Below, piece by piece: positions 20,512 to 31,726 of a stretch of DNA of 64,000 bases (within the stretch, counting starts at the first letter, position 1; the number at the start of each line of letters is the position of its first letter). The translations under genes were made by a program, and so were the position numbers. The notes under the pieces were generated by a model. It was given only the letters and a program-made list of their open reading frames with translations, ran no database searches and was not told the origin of the DNA. This DNA is from Rhodospirillales bacterium (lineage in GTDB: Bacteria; Pseudomonadota; Alphaproteobacteria; Rhodospirillales; Magnetovibrionaceae): contig JANLGW010000149.1 of NCBI GenBank assembly GCA_024653965.1, positions 42,447 to 106,446 of the forward strand, written 5' to 3'.

Positions 20512-20637
20512 ATGAAGGTCAGGAACTCGCTTAAATCTGCGAAAAACCGCGACAAGAACTGCGTTGTGGTGCGCCGTAAGGGCCGCGTCTATGTGATCAA
20601 CAAGAAAAATCCGCGCTTTAAAGCGCGTCAGGGTTGA
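20512..20637 (+). CDS. rpmJ: 50S ribosomal protein L36
   Basis: A 41-residue basic protein starting [13 protein letters not shown] and ending RFKARQG, with [16 protein letters not shown] in the middle. This is the longer, alphaproteobacterial/type B-like L36 that lacks the zinc-binding cysteine set; a single Cys remains. L36 sits in the large subunit near the peptidyl-transferase region. It is a single-gene unit with its own promoter and terminator. Confidence 0.95.
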   Translation: MKVRNSLKSAKNRDKNCVVVRRKGRVYVINKKNPRFKARQG

Positions 20638-20693
20638 TCTAGAATTTCGGGCGGTGGCGCGGTGATGCGCTCCCCTTGAGTACGTTTAAATGA

Positions 20694-20726
20694 GACCGCG
20701 CCTCGTAAAGAGCGCGGTTTTATTTA
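20694..20726 (+). terminator. Rho-independent terminator of rpmJ
   Basis: ACCGCGC/GCGCGGT stem with a 9-base loop, followed by TTTATTTAT. It lies 57 bp after the rpmJ stop. Confidence 0.75.
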
Positions 20727-20736
20727 TGGAAAAGCA

Positions 20737-20778
20737 AATGGCCGCGCCCCTATCAATATGTTAGAGGGCGCGGCCATT
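20737..20778 (-). terminator. hairpin terminator of the lipoprotein gene, carrying a repeated 19-mer
   Basis: A perfect 13-bp stem (AATGGCCGCGCCC/GGGCGCGGCCATT) is followed on the minus strand by TTGCTTTT. The loop and right arm contain ATCAATATGTTAGAGGGCG, which also occurs at 15178-15196. Confidence 0.6.
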
Positions 20779-20809
20779 GTCATGAGAATATCCGGGCGCG
20801 GGAGTTTTT

Positions 20810-21781
20810 TTATCCTTGCGCCGGGGTGCGCCACTGCAGTTTACCGTTACGGCATGCTACGCCCATGTAGGTTTGCGTATTGCCTTTGCGGGTCAGGTGC
20901 TGCTTGTAGGTGCGGCAGAATTGTCCATTTTGCGCACGGTAGGTCACCAGCGGCTCAACCTGCACGGACGTTTTGGTCTTTTTGTCGGCCCAGCTGTGCA
21001 TTTCCCCGCTTTGCTTGGATTCCAGAGCTAACTGCCACGCATGAATGAGCTTCTGGCGCACTTTGTCGGGTTCATCTTGCAGCGATGGGCGCACTGCAGT
21101 GAGTTCGCGGATGCGTTCGGCACCGCCCTTTTTATAATAATCCCGCTGTAAGACGGTTGTACCGACGGCTGGAGCGTAATACCACGTACGAGTTTGCCAC
21201 CATTTCCCAGTGGTGGAGTAGCGTTTGCATTCCACACGGTAGGTGTCGAATTCACCCGCTAGGACGCGGATGTGCTCGGTTCCGGCAACCTCACACGCCC
21301 ATTTTTGTTTGTAGTCGGTAATGGCGCCGCTGTTTTTGCTTATGGTCCGGCCATCGGTGGAAAAGCGCGCCGATTGGCCGACGCTTAAGGGCCACAGCAC
21401 GTTGGTCGGCGCATTGGTTTTTTTGAAGTATTCGCTGGTCGAGCCTTCCGCATAGGGCTGGGGGAGCACGAAGTTGCGGAAGTTCGTCAGTTTGCGATTG
21501 GAACTGTTGAGGAGATTGACCATTTCACCATTGATGCTCGCCACTTGCTCGCGTGAACCATTGGAATAGTAATACTTGTCGCCAACGTAAGCCGACGGGA
21601 GCTGTGCCGGCGCCATGATGGGCCCTGGTCCCGGTGCGGTCCGAAAATTTGGCAGGTTTGGTAGTTGCACGGACTGACAGCCTGCAAGCACGAAGGCTGC
21701 AGTAGCGCAGATGACCAGCTTGGTGGTGTTGAGAATGGGTGTGGTCAGGTTGCTAAACTTTAAGTTTTTCAAATATTGCAT
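20810..21781 (-). CDS. lipoprotein with C-terminal surface-antigen-type domain
   Basis: A 323-residue predicted lipoprotein. The N-terminus has a hydrophobic stretch ending in the lipobox VLAGC, so it should be acylated and anchored in the outer or inner membrane facing the periplasm. The middle part (about residues 60-250) is an unrecognised globular region with YVGDKYYYSNG and WWQTRTWYYAPAVGT. The C-terminus (VTYRAQNGQFCRTYKQ ... MGVACRNGKLQW) matches the end of the anti-sigma factor encoded upstream and resembles the RT0821/Lpp0805 17-kDa surface-antigen domain. It is probably a target or partner of the ECF system; 186 bp separate it from the anti-sigma gene. Confidence 0.7.
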   Translation of the reverse strand: MQYLKNLKFSNLTTPILNTTKLVICATAAFVLAGCQSVQLPNLPNFRTAPGPGPIMAPAQLPSAYVGDKYYYSNGSREQVASINGEMVNLLNSSNRKLTNFRNFVLPQPYAEGSTSEYFKKTNAPTNVLWPLSVGQSARFSTDGRTISKNSGAITDYKQKWACEVAGTEHIRVLAGEFDTYRVECKRYSTTGKWWQTRTWYYAPAVGTTVLQRDYYKKGGAERIRELTAVRPSLQDEPDKVRQKLIHAWQLALESKQSGEMHSWADKKTKTSVQVEPLVTYRAQNGQFCRTYKQHLTRKGNTQTYMGVACRNGKLQWRTPAQG

Positions 21782-21967
21782 TAGTCATCCCAAAAAGCAG
21801 TTGTCCCATAACCGATAGCATTGGCCTTATTCTGGGCTCAAACAATGATCAACGTCACAGTTTAAAGCCAAAAAAATACAATTGCCCGGACCCTAACACC
21901 AAAATTCTGAATGGTGCCTGAATCCGGGCAAGTACACCGTGAGCTAAAAAAGCGTATGGATCGGGTG

Positions 21968-22684
21968 TTATAACGCTCGGCCTGAACCGTCTTCCAAAAT
22001 CAGGTAACGGGTTTTCCATGTACCGCTTTCGTCGCGGCACGCTAGGCCGAAGGTCGTGTCGGTCTGATCGGCGGATTTGATGTCTTTGCGGTATTCGCGA
22101 CAGAACTGACCAGATTTATCCTGATAGGTGCGCACCGGCGTAAACGCCGCCGAACGGCCGGTATCGGGATTGGTCCAGGTGAGCGCATTGCCGCTTACAT
22201 TGACCTCAAGCGCTTGGTTAAGCGCCTGATTCATGGCGGTTTGGTCCTGTTGCAGGGATAGCGCCGCCAATTGCAGAGCCTTATTGGCGCTCTTTTCGGA
22301 ATAAACGGAACCACCGCCCAGCCCCAAAACCAGGCCGGCGAAAGCGGCTGCGGCGGCAAGGCCGAGTGGCAGCGCCCGGCTCACGGAGCTATGGCCCCCT
22401 TTGGGTGCAAAAGTTACGACGTTGCCGGTGCCGACGTGTTCTTGGGGAATCATCACACCTTTAACGGTGCGGCCTAAGGCTGCATCTTTCAGGCGCTGCG
22501 GTACCGCTTCGTGCAGGGTGTCGTTAAATGCAACGCGTGTCAGCGCCGCCAGCGCGCGCAGATGCTCGACATATTTACGGGCGTTTTCATCTTTAGCAAG
22601 CTTGTCTTCGACTTCGCGCGCCGTTTGCGTGTCCAGTTCGCCGTCAACATAAGCGATCAGGGTGCCTTCATCTAGGGTAAGCAT
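21968..22684 (-). CDS. transmembrane anti-sigma factor with periplasmic surface-antigen-type domain
   Basis: A 238-residue protein. Residues 1-75 form a small helical anti-sigma domain (LTLDEGTLIAYVDGELD, then YVEHLRALAAL) without the His/Cys zinc motif of ZAS proteins. One membrane helix follows (about residues 107-128, ALPLGLAAAAAFAGLVLGLGG), then a periplasmic part whose end (GQFCREYRKDI ... FGLACRDESGTW) is the same domain as in the lipoprotein at 20810-21781. The gene starts 2 bp after the ECF sigma stop. Cytoplasmic sigma binding and periplasmic sensing are inferred from architecture. Confidence 0.82.
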   Translation of the reverse strand: MLTLDEGTLIAYVDGELDTQTAREVEDKLAKDENARKYVEHLRALAALTRVAFNDTLHEAVPQRLKDAALGRTVKGVMIPQEHVGTGNVVTFAPKGGHSSVSRALPLGLAAAAAFAGLVLGLGGGSVYSEKSANKALQLAALSLQQDQTAMNQALNQALEVNVSGNALTWTNPDTGRSAAFTPVRTYQDKSGQFCREYRKDIKSADQTDTTFGLACRDESGTWKTRYLILEDGSGRAL

Positions 22685-22686
22685 GG

Positions 22687-23235
22687 TTATTGCACCTCTT
22701 TCAAAGTGGGAGACGCAGCCTCATCAGCGGCGCTATCGCTCCCGTTCATTTCATTCATCATACGCGCCAAGGCCGTGCGGGCGCGGACCAGACGGCTGGT
22801 AAGGGTCCCCATGGGAATTTCCAGAGTTTCCGCCGCTTCTTTGTAGGAAAGGCCTTCAACCGAAACCAACATGACGACCGCGCGCTGCTCGTCGGGCAGG
22901 TTGTATATGGCCCGGCGCACCGCGTCTAAAGTCATGGATGCCTCTGCGGCGCGTTCACCGTCAAACGCGGGTTCGCCCTGGCTCTCGATCACCTCAAGAT
23001 AACCGTCGCGTCGTTTCTGGCCGCGAATGTGATCGATGTGGGTGGTTTGAATAATGCGAAACATCCAACTGTCCAGGCGGGTGCCCGGCTCCCATTGATC
23101 GATGCGGGTGATGGCCTTTTCACAGGCATTTTGCACCAGATCATCGGCTTGTGCCCCGTTGCGCGTCAGCCCAAGGGCAAAACGGCGTAGTCGGGGCAAT
23201 ATGGCCACTAATTCTTGCTGCGTCCGTGCGTCCAA
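22687..23235 (-). CDS. ECF-family RNA polymerase sigma factor
   Basis: A 182-residue sigma factor with only regions 2 and 4. Region 2 includes LVQNACEKAITRIDQW and SWMFRIIQTTHIDHIR; region 4 includes LPDEQRAVVMLVSVEGLSYKEAAETLEIPM (shown in part) with the recognition helix TLTSRLVRARTAL. It precedes its anti-sigma gene by 2 bp. The subgroup is not assignable by eye. The EcfG partners NepR and PhyR are absent, so this is not the general-stress module. The start is an ATG; no autoregulatory promoter could be fixed upstream. Confidence 0.9.
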   Translation of the reverse strand: MDARTQQELVAILPRLRRFALGLTRNGAQADDLVQNACEKAITRIDQWEPGTRLDSWMFRIIQTTHIDHIRGQKRRDGYLEVIESQGEPAFDGERAAEASMTLDAVRRAIYNLPDEQRAVVMLVSVEGLSYKEAAETLEIPMGTLTSRLVRARTALARMMNEMNGSDSAADEAASPTLKEVQ

Positions 23236-23354
23236 AGTCTAAACCCTAAATCTGTTTAATATTTTGTTGGGCATGGTCATTCTATATTGTAAAGGCGCTT
23301 AGGCGTCGTATTGATTTATAAGTTAAAACCCAATATGCCAATGCGCGTTCTGTA

Positions 23355-23439
23355 GGGACAACGCCGTCGGTGCGGATTTAATCCGGGTTAGAAAAAATAT
23401 TTCGATTTTTTTTTAATCCAGGGATGAAAGTTTGCACCT

Positions 23440-23452
<13 letters not shown>
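23355..23452. repeat. 11-bp inverted repeat bracketing the leader of the Gly/Asp-rich gene
   Basis: GGGACAACGCC (23355-23365) is perfectly inverted as GGCGTTGTCCC (23442-23452), with 76 bp between. The rest of 23236-23439 is AT-rich, separates the divergent sigma gene from the repeat protein, and shows no other gene. Confidence 0.5.
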
Positions 23453-24372
<920 letters not shown>

Positions 24373-24397
24373 GCCGACTTTCAAGTCTAATATCGAT

Positions 24398-24435
24398 AAA
24401 GAACCCCTGGTTTAGGCCAGGGGTTCTTTGTTTTG
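24398..24435 (+). terminator. strong Rho-independent terminator
   Basis: A perfect 13-bp stem AAAGAACCCCTGG/CCAGGGGTTCTTT with a 6-base loop, then GTTTT. It closes the repeat-protein gene and insulates it from the AsmA-family gene. Confidence 0.88.
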
Positions 24436-24562
24436 CCTTGATTTGAAGGTATCGTCACCGGATTCGTTGATTGGCGCTGTGCGCGCTACTACACTCAGTC
24501 ATGACTTTGGGCACGACTTTGAGGCTTTTCGCCTTTATCGGCAGAATAAAGGTAGTTTAAAC

Positions 24563-27500
24563 GTGTTGAAAAAAACGCTTATCGGTTTTGGTATTTTACT
24601 TGTTGTCGTGATCGGTGGGGCGTTGATTGCGCCCAGCTTTATCGACTGGAACGCACGTCTGCCGGAAATTGTCGCTCAGGTGAAAGCCACCACCGGGCGC
24701 GATTTGACCGTTGATGGCCGCTTGGAGGTGAGCCTGCTGCCCGCGCCGATGTTGACCGCGCGGGGGGTGAAACTCGGCAATGCACCCGGTGGAGCATCGC
24801 CGTACCTAGTGGCTTTGGAGGCCGTCGAGGTCCGCGTGGCGTTGCTGCCGCTACTGTCGGGTCAGGTGCAGGTTGAGCGTATCCGTCTGGTCAAGCCTCA
24901 GGTCAATATCGAAACCTTTGCCGACGGCAGCACCAATCTGGAGTTTCAGGCCGCGCCGGATGCAGCGATGCCGCCTTCGTCTGTGCAAAATGGCGCTTCA
25001 CAGATAGTTCCTGCCGGGACTGATAACGCCGCTTCAGGCTCAGGCCTAGGCCTGCGCCTCGATCATTTTGAAATCATTGACGCCACCATCGTCTATCAAG
25101 ACGCCGAAGGAACGATAGAGCGTATCGAAGGCCTCAACACCACGTTGCGCGCGGCATCGCTGCAAGGCCCATTTGAAGCGCAGGGGGATGCGCGGTTGCG
25201 CAATGTGCCGGTGTCGTTTGAAGTGTCCTTGGGGCAGATTATTTCCGGACGCACGATTCCGACGATGACGGCCCGGATCAACGCTCCTGGCGGCACGCGC
25301 GTCAATATCAGCGGGACTGTCTTGGAAATGGAAGTAGCGCCGCGCTTTAAAGGTAAAGTTAAAGCCGAAGGCGCCGATGTTGCGGCATTGTTGAACGCCG
25401 TGACATCTGCGCGTGGCGCGCGCCAACCCCAAAGCCAACCTTTGAGCCAATCCTTTACGTTGGATGCAGACGTTAACGCGACGGCCAGGGATGTGGCGTT
25501 AAGTGAACTGGAATTAACGCTTGGCGACATGCGTGCGACTGGGTTGATTGATGTGGGTTTGGTTGACGGCGTAACCTTCAACGTCGACTTAAATGCTTCG
25601 CGCATTGATGCGGATGCATGGATGGCAAAAATGCCCGCCCGCAGTTCGGCGTCTGCCGAAAGCAGCAGCGTTGCCGCCGCTCAGCCCGCAACGACCGAAG
25701 AGGCAAGAGGGGCGGATGCTCCGCAAGGTTTTGCATTGCCTACAGGGGTGAATGGCATCGTGTCCCTAAACATCGATGCGGTGACGTTTAAGGGCGGTTT
25801 GGTTAGCAATGTGCGCATCAACGCCGAGCTGGCTGACGGCGAGCTGGCACTGAGCCAATTTCAACTTCAGGCCCCCGGCGTCACGGATGTCGGGTTGTTT
25901 GGATTTATCAAACCCGAGGGCGGGCAGGTGCAGTTTAATGGCGATCTGGAGATTGTCACTGCCGATCCCAAAGGGCTGACCGAGTGGCTGGGCGTGCAGA
26001 TGCCCGATAGCGTGGCGGGGCGTTTGAAGCGGCTCACTTTTAAGAGCAAGGTCGTCGCCGACCAAGCTCAGGTGGTGATGAGCGGCATCGATCTCAATGG
26101 TGATCGTACCCATGTGACGGGTGGGGTGACGGTGGCGTTGCGCGCTCGTCCGTCGTTTGGCGCGGACTTGAACGTAGACGCGTTGAACCTAGACACCTAT
26201 GCGAATGGCAATGGATCAAACGGCGCTACGGCGGGTGCTGCTGCGCCAGCAGTTACGGAACAGCCAGAGGCCAAGTCGCAGATGGCCCAGGCCATGGATA
26301 TGGCTGGGATGTGGGCGGCGACGTCCGCGCTCAACACTTTTGATGCGAATCTCAAGGTGCGGCTGGGCAGCCTGACCCGGTCGGGCCGCGTGTTCAAAGA
26401 TGTGCTGTTCGACGGCACGTTGTATACGGGCGCATTGGAATTGCGCCAATTCAGGGTGGGTGAAACGTTGGGTGCAAGCGCCACCGTTAACGGCAATTTC
26501 AAAGGCTTCGGCGGTGTGCCGGAAATGACCGGCGTGCAGGCCGAAGTCAAGGTTCGGGATGCCAATACCACGGCGGCGGCGCTTGGCGTGGCTGGGCTTC
26601 CGGCGAACATGGGCGCGGCGACGTTGAACGTGCGTGCTGACGGTTCGTTGCTCAAACCGTCCTTGAACGCGAAGATGGCGGCATTGGGCGGCGATTTCGG
26701 CGCGGTCGGGCGCGTTTCCCTGTTGACCGGGTTTGCCTGGGATGGCGACGTCAGCGCGCAACACCCCAACACGGTAAAGCTGCTTGCTGCGCTGGGCTAC
26801 GTGCCTGCCGGTCCACTGGGCGCGATGGATGTGAAGGCTAAATTGAAGACCGATGGCGCGACCCATGAGGTTACGGCCTTGCAAGGCAACATCGGCGAAA
26901 CCAGCCTTGCCGGCACCCTGACGGCGAAAACCGGCGGGGCGAAGCCCAACGTGGTGGCGAACCTGTCAACCGGGGCGTTCGATATTCAACGGTTCCTCGC
27001 CCAGGCCGAAAAACGCGCCGATGCGGCTCCTTCGCACAATCCGCTTTTGGTTTTGGCTTCTACGCGCACCGATCCGCAACTGGCGCAAACGTCTTCTCGT
27101 GCCGATAAACGCTGGTCGCGGGAAAAGTTTGACCTTTCTGTCCTTAATTCGATGGATGGTGAACTGACGTTGAAATCCGACGCCATTCAATTCGGTGATT
27201 ATCGTCTCGACAACGCTGACATCCATGCCACGGTTTCAAACGGGGTGATGACCGCTGATCGTGTGGTGGGCCAATTGTTTGGTGGCCCTGTATCGGGTAC
27301 GGCGGTGGTGCGCGCCAGTGGCCAGCCGACCGTTGAAAGCACCATAAAATTAAGCGCTATGGAAGTTGGGCGCGCGGTTATGGCGGTGGCGGGCAAAGAT
27401 TTGGCCACGGGCAATCTGGGCCTGGATATGAATTTGAGCGCCACGGGCTCAAGCCCTGCGGATTTGGTGAGTTCGCTTAATGGTGCTGGCGGTATGAAAA

Positions 27501-28102
27501 TTGATTCATTGGATGCCAAACAGGGCGGGACCGGGACGGCTCTTGCCCCGGTCATCGGTTTGGTTGCGGCGATGAATCAGTTTGCGTTACCGGCGGTGGG
27601 CGGGGCGGGTAAGTCCAAAGGCGGATTGGCCGATTTGTCGCTTGGCTTTGATATTAAAGACGGCATTGCCACCGCCAAAAACTTGGCGCTCAACGCCGCG
27701 TTTGGTTCTGGTGCAGGCTCGGGCACGGTCGACATTGCCGCGTGGCTCATCGATTTTTCAGGAAATTTGACGGTGGAGCCGAATTTACTCTCAACCTTGA
27801 TATCCAAAGGCCGCATGGGCAAACAAGAGGTGCCGTTTACGCTGAAGGGTGCATTGGACAAACCGGGCGTGAACTTGGGTGTGCGCTCTGCCGGTTCCGC
27901 GCCTGCTGCGGGTGGGGCATCGACCGATCCGGTGAAAAGTCTTTTGAACCAAGTGCTGCCCGGCGTCATTCCTCAACCGCAGCAGCCCCAGGCTCAACCG
28001 CAAGACGGCTCATTGCCGCCGCCGCCGACGCAAGACCAGGCTCCGGCGCAAAAGAAGCTGACGCCCGAACAGATGATCAAGCAGTTGATGAAGGGGCTTT
28101 AA
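24563..28102 (+). CDS. AsmA-family inner-membrane-anchored protein
   Basis: A 1179-residue protein of the AsmA/TamB-like superfamily, thought to bridge the periplasm and influence outer-membrane lipid or protein assembly. One N-terminal membrane helix (KTLIGFGILLVVVIGGAL) is followed by FIDWNARLPEIVAQVKATTG and TVDGRLEVSLLPAPMLTA, the AsmA N-terminal signature. A long beta-repeat body and an AsmA C-terminal region (about residues 850-1090) follow, and the tail is rich in Pro and Gln. GTG 24563 has AAAGG 10 bp upstream; a TTG one codon later is possible. Its last 26 bp overlap the convergent ribbon-helix-helix gene. Confidence 0.88.
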   Translation: MLKKTLIGFGILLVVVIGGALIAPSFIDWNARLPEIVAQVKATTGRDLTVDGRLEVSLLPAPMLTARGVKLGNAPGGASPYLVALEAVEVRVALLPLLSGQVQVERIRLVKPQVNIETFADGSTNLEFQAAPDAAMPPSSVQNGASQIVPAGTDNAASGSGLGLRLDHFEIIDATIVYQDAEGTIERIEGLNTTLRAASLQGPFEAQGDARLRNVPVSFEVSLGQIISGRTIPTMTARINAPGGTRVNISGTVLEMEVAPRFKGKVKAEGADVAALLNAVTSARGARQPQSQPLSQSFTLDADVNATARDVALSELELTLGDMRATGLIDVGLVDGVTFNVDLNASRIDADAWMAKMPARSSASAESSSVAAAQPATTEEARGADAPQGFALPTGVNGIVSLNIDAVTFKGGLVSNVRINAELADGELALSQFQLQAPGVTDVGLFGFIKPEGGQVQFNGDLEIVTADPKGLTEWLGVQMPDSVAGRLKRLTFKSKVVADQAQVVMSGIDLNGDRTHVTGGVTVALRARPSFGADLNVDALNLDTYANGNGSNGATAGAAAPAVTEQPEAKSQMAQAMDMAGMWAATSALNTFDANLKVRLGSLTRSGRVFKDVLFDGTLYTGALELRQFRVGETLGASATVNGNFKGFGGVPEMTGVQAEVKVRDANTTAAALGVAGLPANMGAATLNVRADGSLLKPSLNAKMAALGGDFGAVGRVSLLTGFAWDGDVSAQHPNTVKLLAALGYVPAGPLGAMDVKAKLKTDGATHEVTALQGNIGETSLAGTLTAKTGGAKPNVVANLSTGAFDIQRFLAQAEKRADAAPSHNPLLVLASTRTDPQLAQTSSRADKRWSREKFDLSVLNSMDGELTLKSDAIQFGDYRLDNADIHATVSNGVMTADRVVGQLFGGPVSGTAVVRASGQPTVESTIKLSAMEVGRAVMAVAGKDLATGNLGLDMNLSATGSSPADLVSSLNGAGGMKIDSLDAKQGGTGTALAPVIGLVAAMNQFALPAVGGAGKSKGGLADLSLGFDIKDGIATAKNLALNAAFGSGAGSGTVDIAAWLIDFSGNLTVEPNLLSTLISKGRMGKQEVPFTLKGALDKPGVNLGVRSAGSAPAAGGASTDPVKSLLNQVLPGVIPQPQQPQAQPQDGSLPPPPTQDQAPAQKKLTPEQMIKQLMKGL

Positions 28103-28322
28103 GCTCACTCAGCACAAATACGCGCAGCGCCGATGATAAATTGGTGGTGCGGGCGTGGTCGATCTCGGTCGCTAGCTTATTGACGGAAACGTCCCGGGTT
28201 TTGGCGATGGCAACCAGCGCATCCCAAAATGCGTCTTCCAGCGTTATCGAGGTTTGATGCCCGTCCAATAAAATGGAGTGCTTGCGCATGCGGTAGGCAG
28301 AGGTATCGAGATCGAGGGCCAT
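28077..28322 (-). CDS. ribbon-helix-helix domain protein
   Basis: An 81-residue protein with a single ribbon-helix-helix-type domain (RKHSILLDGHQTSITLE, then FWDALVAIAKTRDVSVNKL). This type is widespread in alphaproteobacteria and presumed to bind DNA. The ATG has GGAG and AAGG just upstream. It is the fifth and last gene of the fumarase operon, 4 bp after the TfoX-like gene, and its 3' end overlaps the end of the AsmA-family gene by 26 bp in the convergent direction. Its regulatory target is unknown. Confidence 0.82.
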   Translation of the reverse strand: MALDLDTSAYRMRKHSILLDGHQTSITLEDAFWDALVAIAKTRDVSVNKLATEIDHARTTNLSSALRVFVLSELKAPSSTA

Positions 28323-28326
28323 TGCC

Positions 28327-28698
28327 TTACTCCGATTTGGATTTGCGGTGTTTTTTGGGGGTTTTTGCGGCTTCTGCGCGCCGCCCGACTGCCCAGGCGG
28401 AGCGCGCCCATTGGCCGAGCTCGTCTGGGTCTTCCAGCAGGCGCGGCGGACATTCGCGGTACGAGCGGATTTGGCGTTTTGGGTCGCCGAAGGGATCAAA
28501 AACCGCCATGCCTTCGGCGATAAAATCCGCTTCGTTGGCCTCATTGACCTTAAAATACAGCACATCATCGGCAAGGATGGCGAAGATGGTGCCGTCCAGA
28601 TAAAGACCTGCGCCGCCGAACATGCGTTTCACTTGAACCGGACCGATGGGCTCGAGCTGCTCGACGATGAAATCGCTGAATTCCTTGCTGAACGCCAC
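28327..28698 (-). CDS. TfoX N-terminal-domain protein
   Basis: A 123-residue protein consisting of a TfoX_N domain (VKRMFGGAGLYLDGTIFAIL, DDVLYFKVNEANEADF) and a Lys-rich tail. The TfoX C-terminal domain of competence regulators is missing, as is usual for these short homologues, so a competence role should not be assumed. It lies in a tight operon, 3 bp after the LysE gene and 4 bp before the ribbon-helix-helix gene. Confidence 0.88.
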   Translation of the reverse strand: MAFSKEFSDFIVEQLEPIGPVQVKRMFGGAGLYLDGTIFAILADDVLYFKVNEANEADFIAEGMAVFDPFGDPKRQIRSYRECPPRLLEDPDELGQWARSAWAVGRRAEAAKTPKKHRKSKSE

Positions 28699-28701
28699 GG
28701 T

Positions 28702-29349
28702 TTAGGATCCCCGGAACAAATTTTCATAAAGCATCAAGGCGGCGACGGTGATCAGTAGCACGCCGGTCGAATGCATGACCATTTTATAGGTGCGCGGGTT
28801 TTTCAGCCAGCCCCGCACCGGTTCGGCGGCCAGCGCCAATGGTGCCTGCCACAGGGTGTTGATGAGGATCAGGCTCAGCGCCAGGGTGATCAGTTGGGCG
28901 GGAACATCGTCGCGGCTCTGGTCGATGAAGTTGGGAAACAGTGCCAAAAACAGCAAGATCACCTTGGGGTTGAGCAGGTTGCAGAAAATGGCGTCGCGAA
29001 AGGCCTTGGCTACGCTCACCGGCGGTTTGCCGTCGGTTCCCACCTGTAAAAGGCCGTGGGGGCGAAAACTCTGTATTCCGATCCATGCGATATAGGCTGC
29101 GCCCGCTACGGCCACGGTCTTGAACAACCAAGGAATCGAAGCGATCAGTACCGATATGCCCAGCACCGCCAACACCGTATGCCCGACCAGCCCGGCTTGC
29201 ACGCCCGCTACCGTGGCCAGACCTACACGCGGGCCGGAACGGATGGCGTAGCGCAAGATGATCAGCGTGTCAGGCCCCGGCGTCAGCACGATGGCCGACG
29301 CGGTGAGCATGAACGTGAACAAGGTAGGGGCATCAACGGGCAACATCAT
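28702..29349 (-). CDS. LysE/RhtB-family exporter
   Basis: A 215-residue inner-membrane protein with about six hydrophobic segments and the family signature LTPGPDTLIILRYAIRSGPR near the N-terminus, plus FCNLLNPKVILLFLALFPNF in the middle. LysE/RhtB members export amino acids or related small molecules; the substrate is not predictable here. Tandem ATGs at 29349/29346 leave the start uncertain by one residue. It is the third gene of the fumarase operon. Confidence 0.9.
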   Translation of the reverse strand: MMLPVDAPTLFTFMLTASAIVLTPGPDTLIILRYAIRSGPRVGLATVAGVQAGLVGHTVLAVLGISVLIASIPWLFKTVAVAGAAYIAWIGIQSFRPHGLLQVGTDGKPPVSVAKAFRDAIFCNLLNPKVILLFLALFPNFIDQSRDDVPAQLITLALSLILINTLWQAPLALAAEPVRGWLKNPRTYKMVMHSTGVLLITVAALMLYENLFRGS

Positions 29350-29359
29350 GGGGCCAAGC

Positions 29360-30001
29360 TTAAAGGGCGCGCACGAAGGCGTCCATGGCGTCGAGCGCCT
29401 CGTTCCAGTTTTGCAGCTCAGAGCGGCCAGAGGCCTTGCGCGGTTTGAAGCCGTGATCGCCGTCTTCCAGCCATTTCACGCGCACCATGGGGGAAAACGC
29501 CAAGGCCGCGACTTGCTCGTATCCGCCGAAAGTGTCGCGCGTGCCTTGCACGATCGAGGTGGGGGTTTTGAGGGTGGTTAAGTGTGTTAAGCGCCCGGCG
29601 GCCTTTTCCGGTTTGCCCGGCGGGTAAAACGGATAACCTAAACAAATCAGGCCGCGAACCGGCTGGTCTTCGTCCTCCAGGGCGTGGGCCACCATTGACG
29701 CGATACGCCCGCCCATGGACTTGCCGCCGATCACCAAAGAACCGTGGTTTAGGTGTGCGATGACGGTGCGCCAAGTTTCGATTAAGACGGGAGCGCGATC
29801 GGGCGGGCGTTTTTTGCCATCCACCCTTCGTGCGGCCATGTAGGGAAACTCAAAGCGCACGCACCTTAGCCCCCGAGCCGCCAGCCCTTCGGCGAAGGCT
29901 TGCATGAAGGGGCTATCCATAGCCGCGCCTGCGCCATGGGCTAAGGCGATGGTAAAGGGTGCGTCGTCGGGGCCGTCGATGAGCAGATGGGGCAGGCCCA
30001 T
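29360..30001 (-). CDS. alpha/beta hydrolase (Tex30/KANL3-like family)
   Basis: A 213-residue serine hydrolase. The oxyanion region is LAHGAGAAMDSPFM, the nucleophile elbow is GGKSMGGRIAS, the Asp is in QGTRDTFGG and the His in DGDHGFKPRK. The substrate is unknown. The ATG at 30001 was chosen; an in-frame GTG at 30013 would leave only 4 bp after the fumarase stop and is equally possible. It lies between fumarase and LysE in the same operon. Confidence 0.88.
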   Translation of the reverse strand: MGLPHLLIDGPDDAPFTIALAHGAGAAMDSPFMQAFAEGLAARGLRCVRFEFPYMAARRVDGKKRPPDRAPVLIETWRTVIAHLNHGSLVIGGKSMGGRIASMVAHALEDEDQPVRGLICLGYPFYPPGKPEKAAGRLTHLTTLKTPTSIVQGTRDTFGGYEQVAALAFSPMVRVKWLEDGDHGFKPRKASGRSELQNWNEALDAMDAFVRAL

Positions 30002-30017
30002 AATGGGTCTCACGTCA

Positions 30018-31694
<1,677 letters not shown>

Positions 31695-31726
31695 GGCGCG
31701 GAGCCTCGCTCGTCAGGAGAGGGAAA

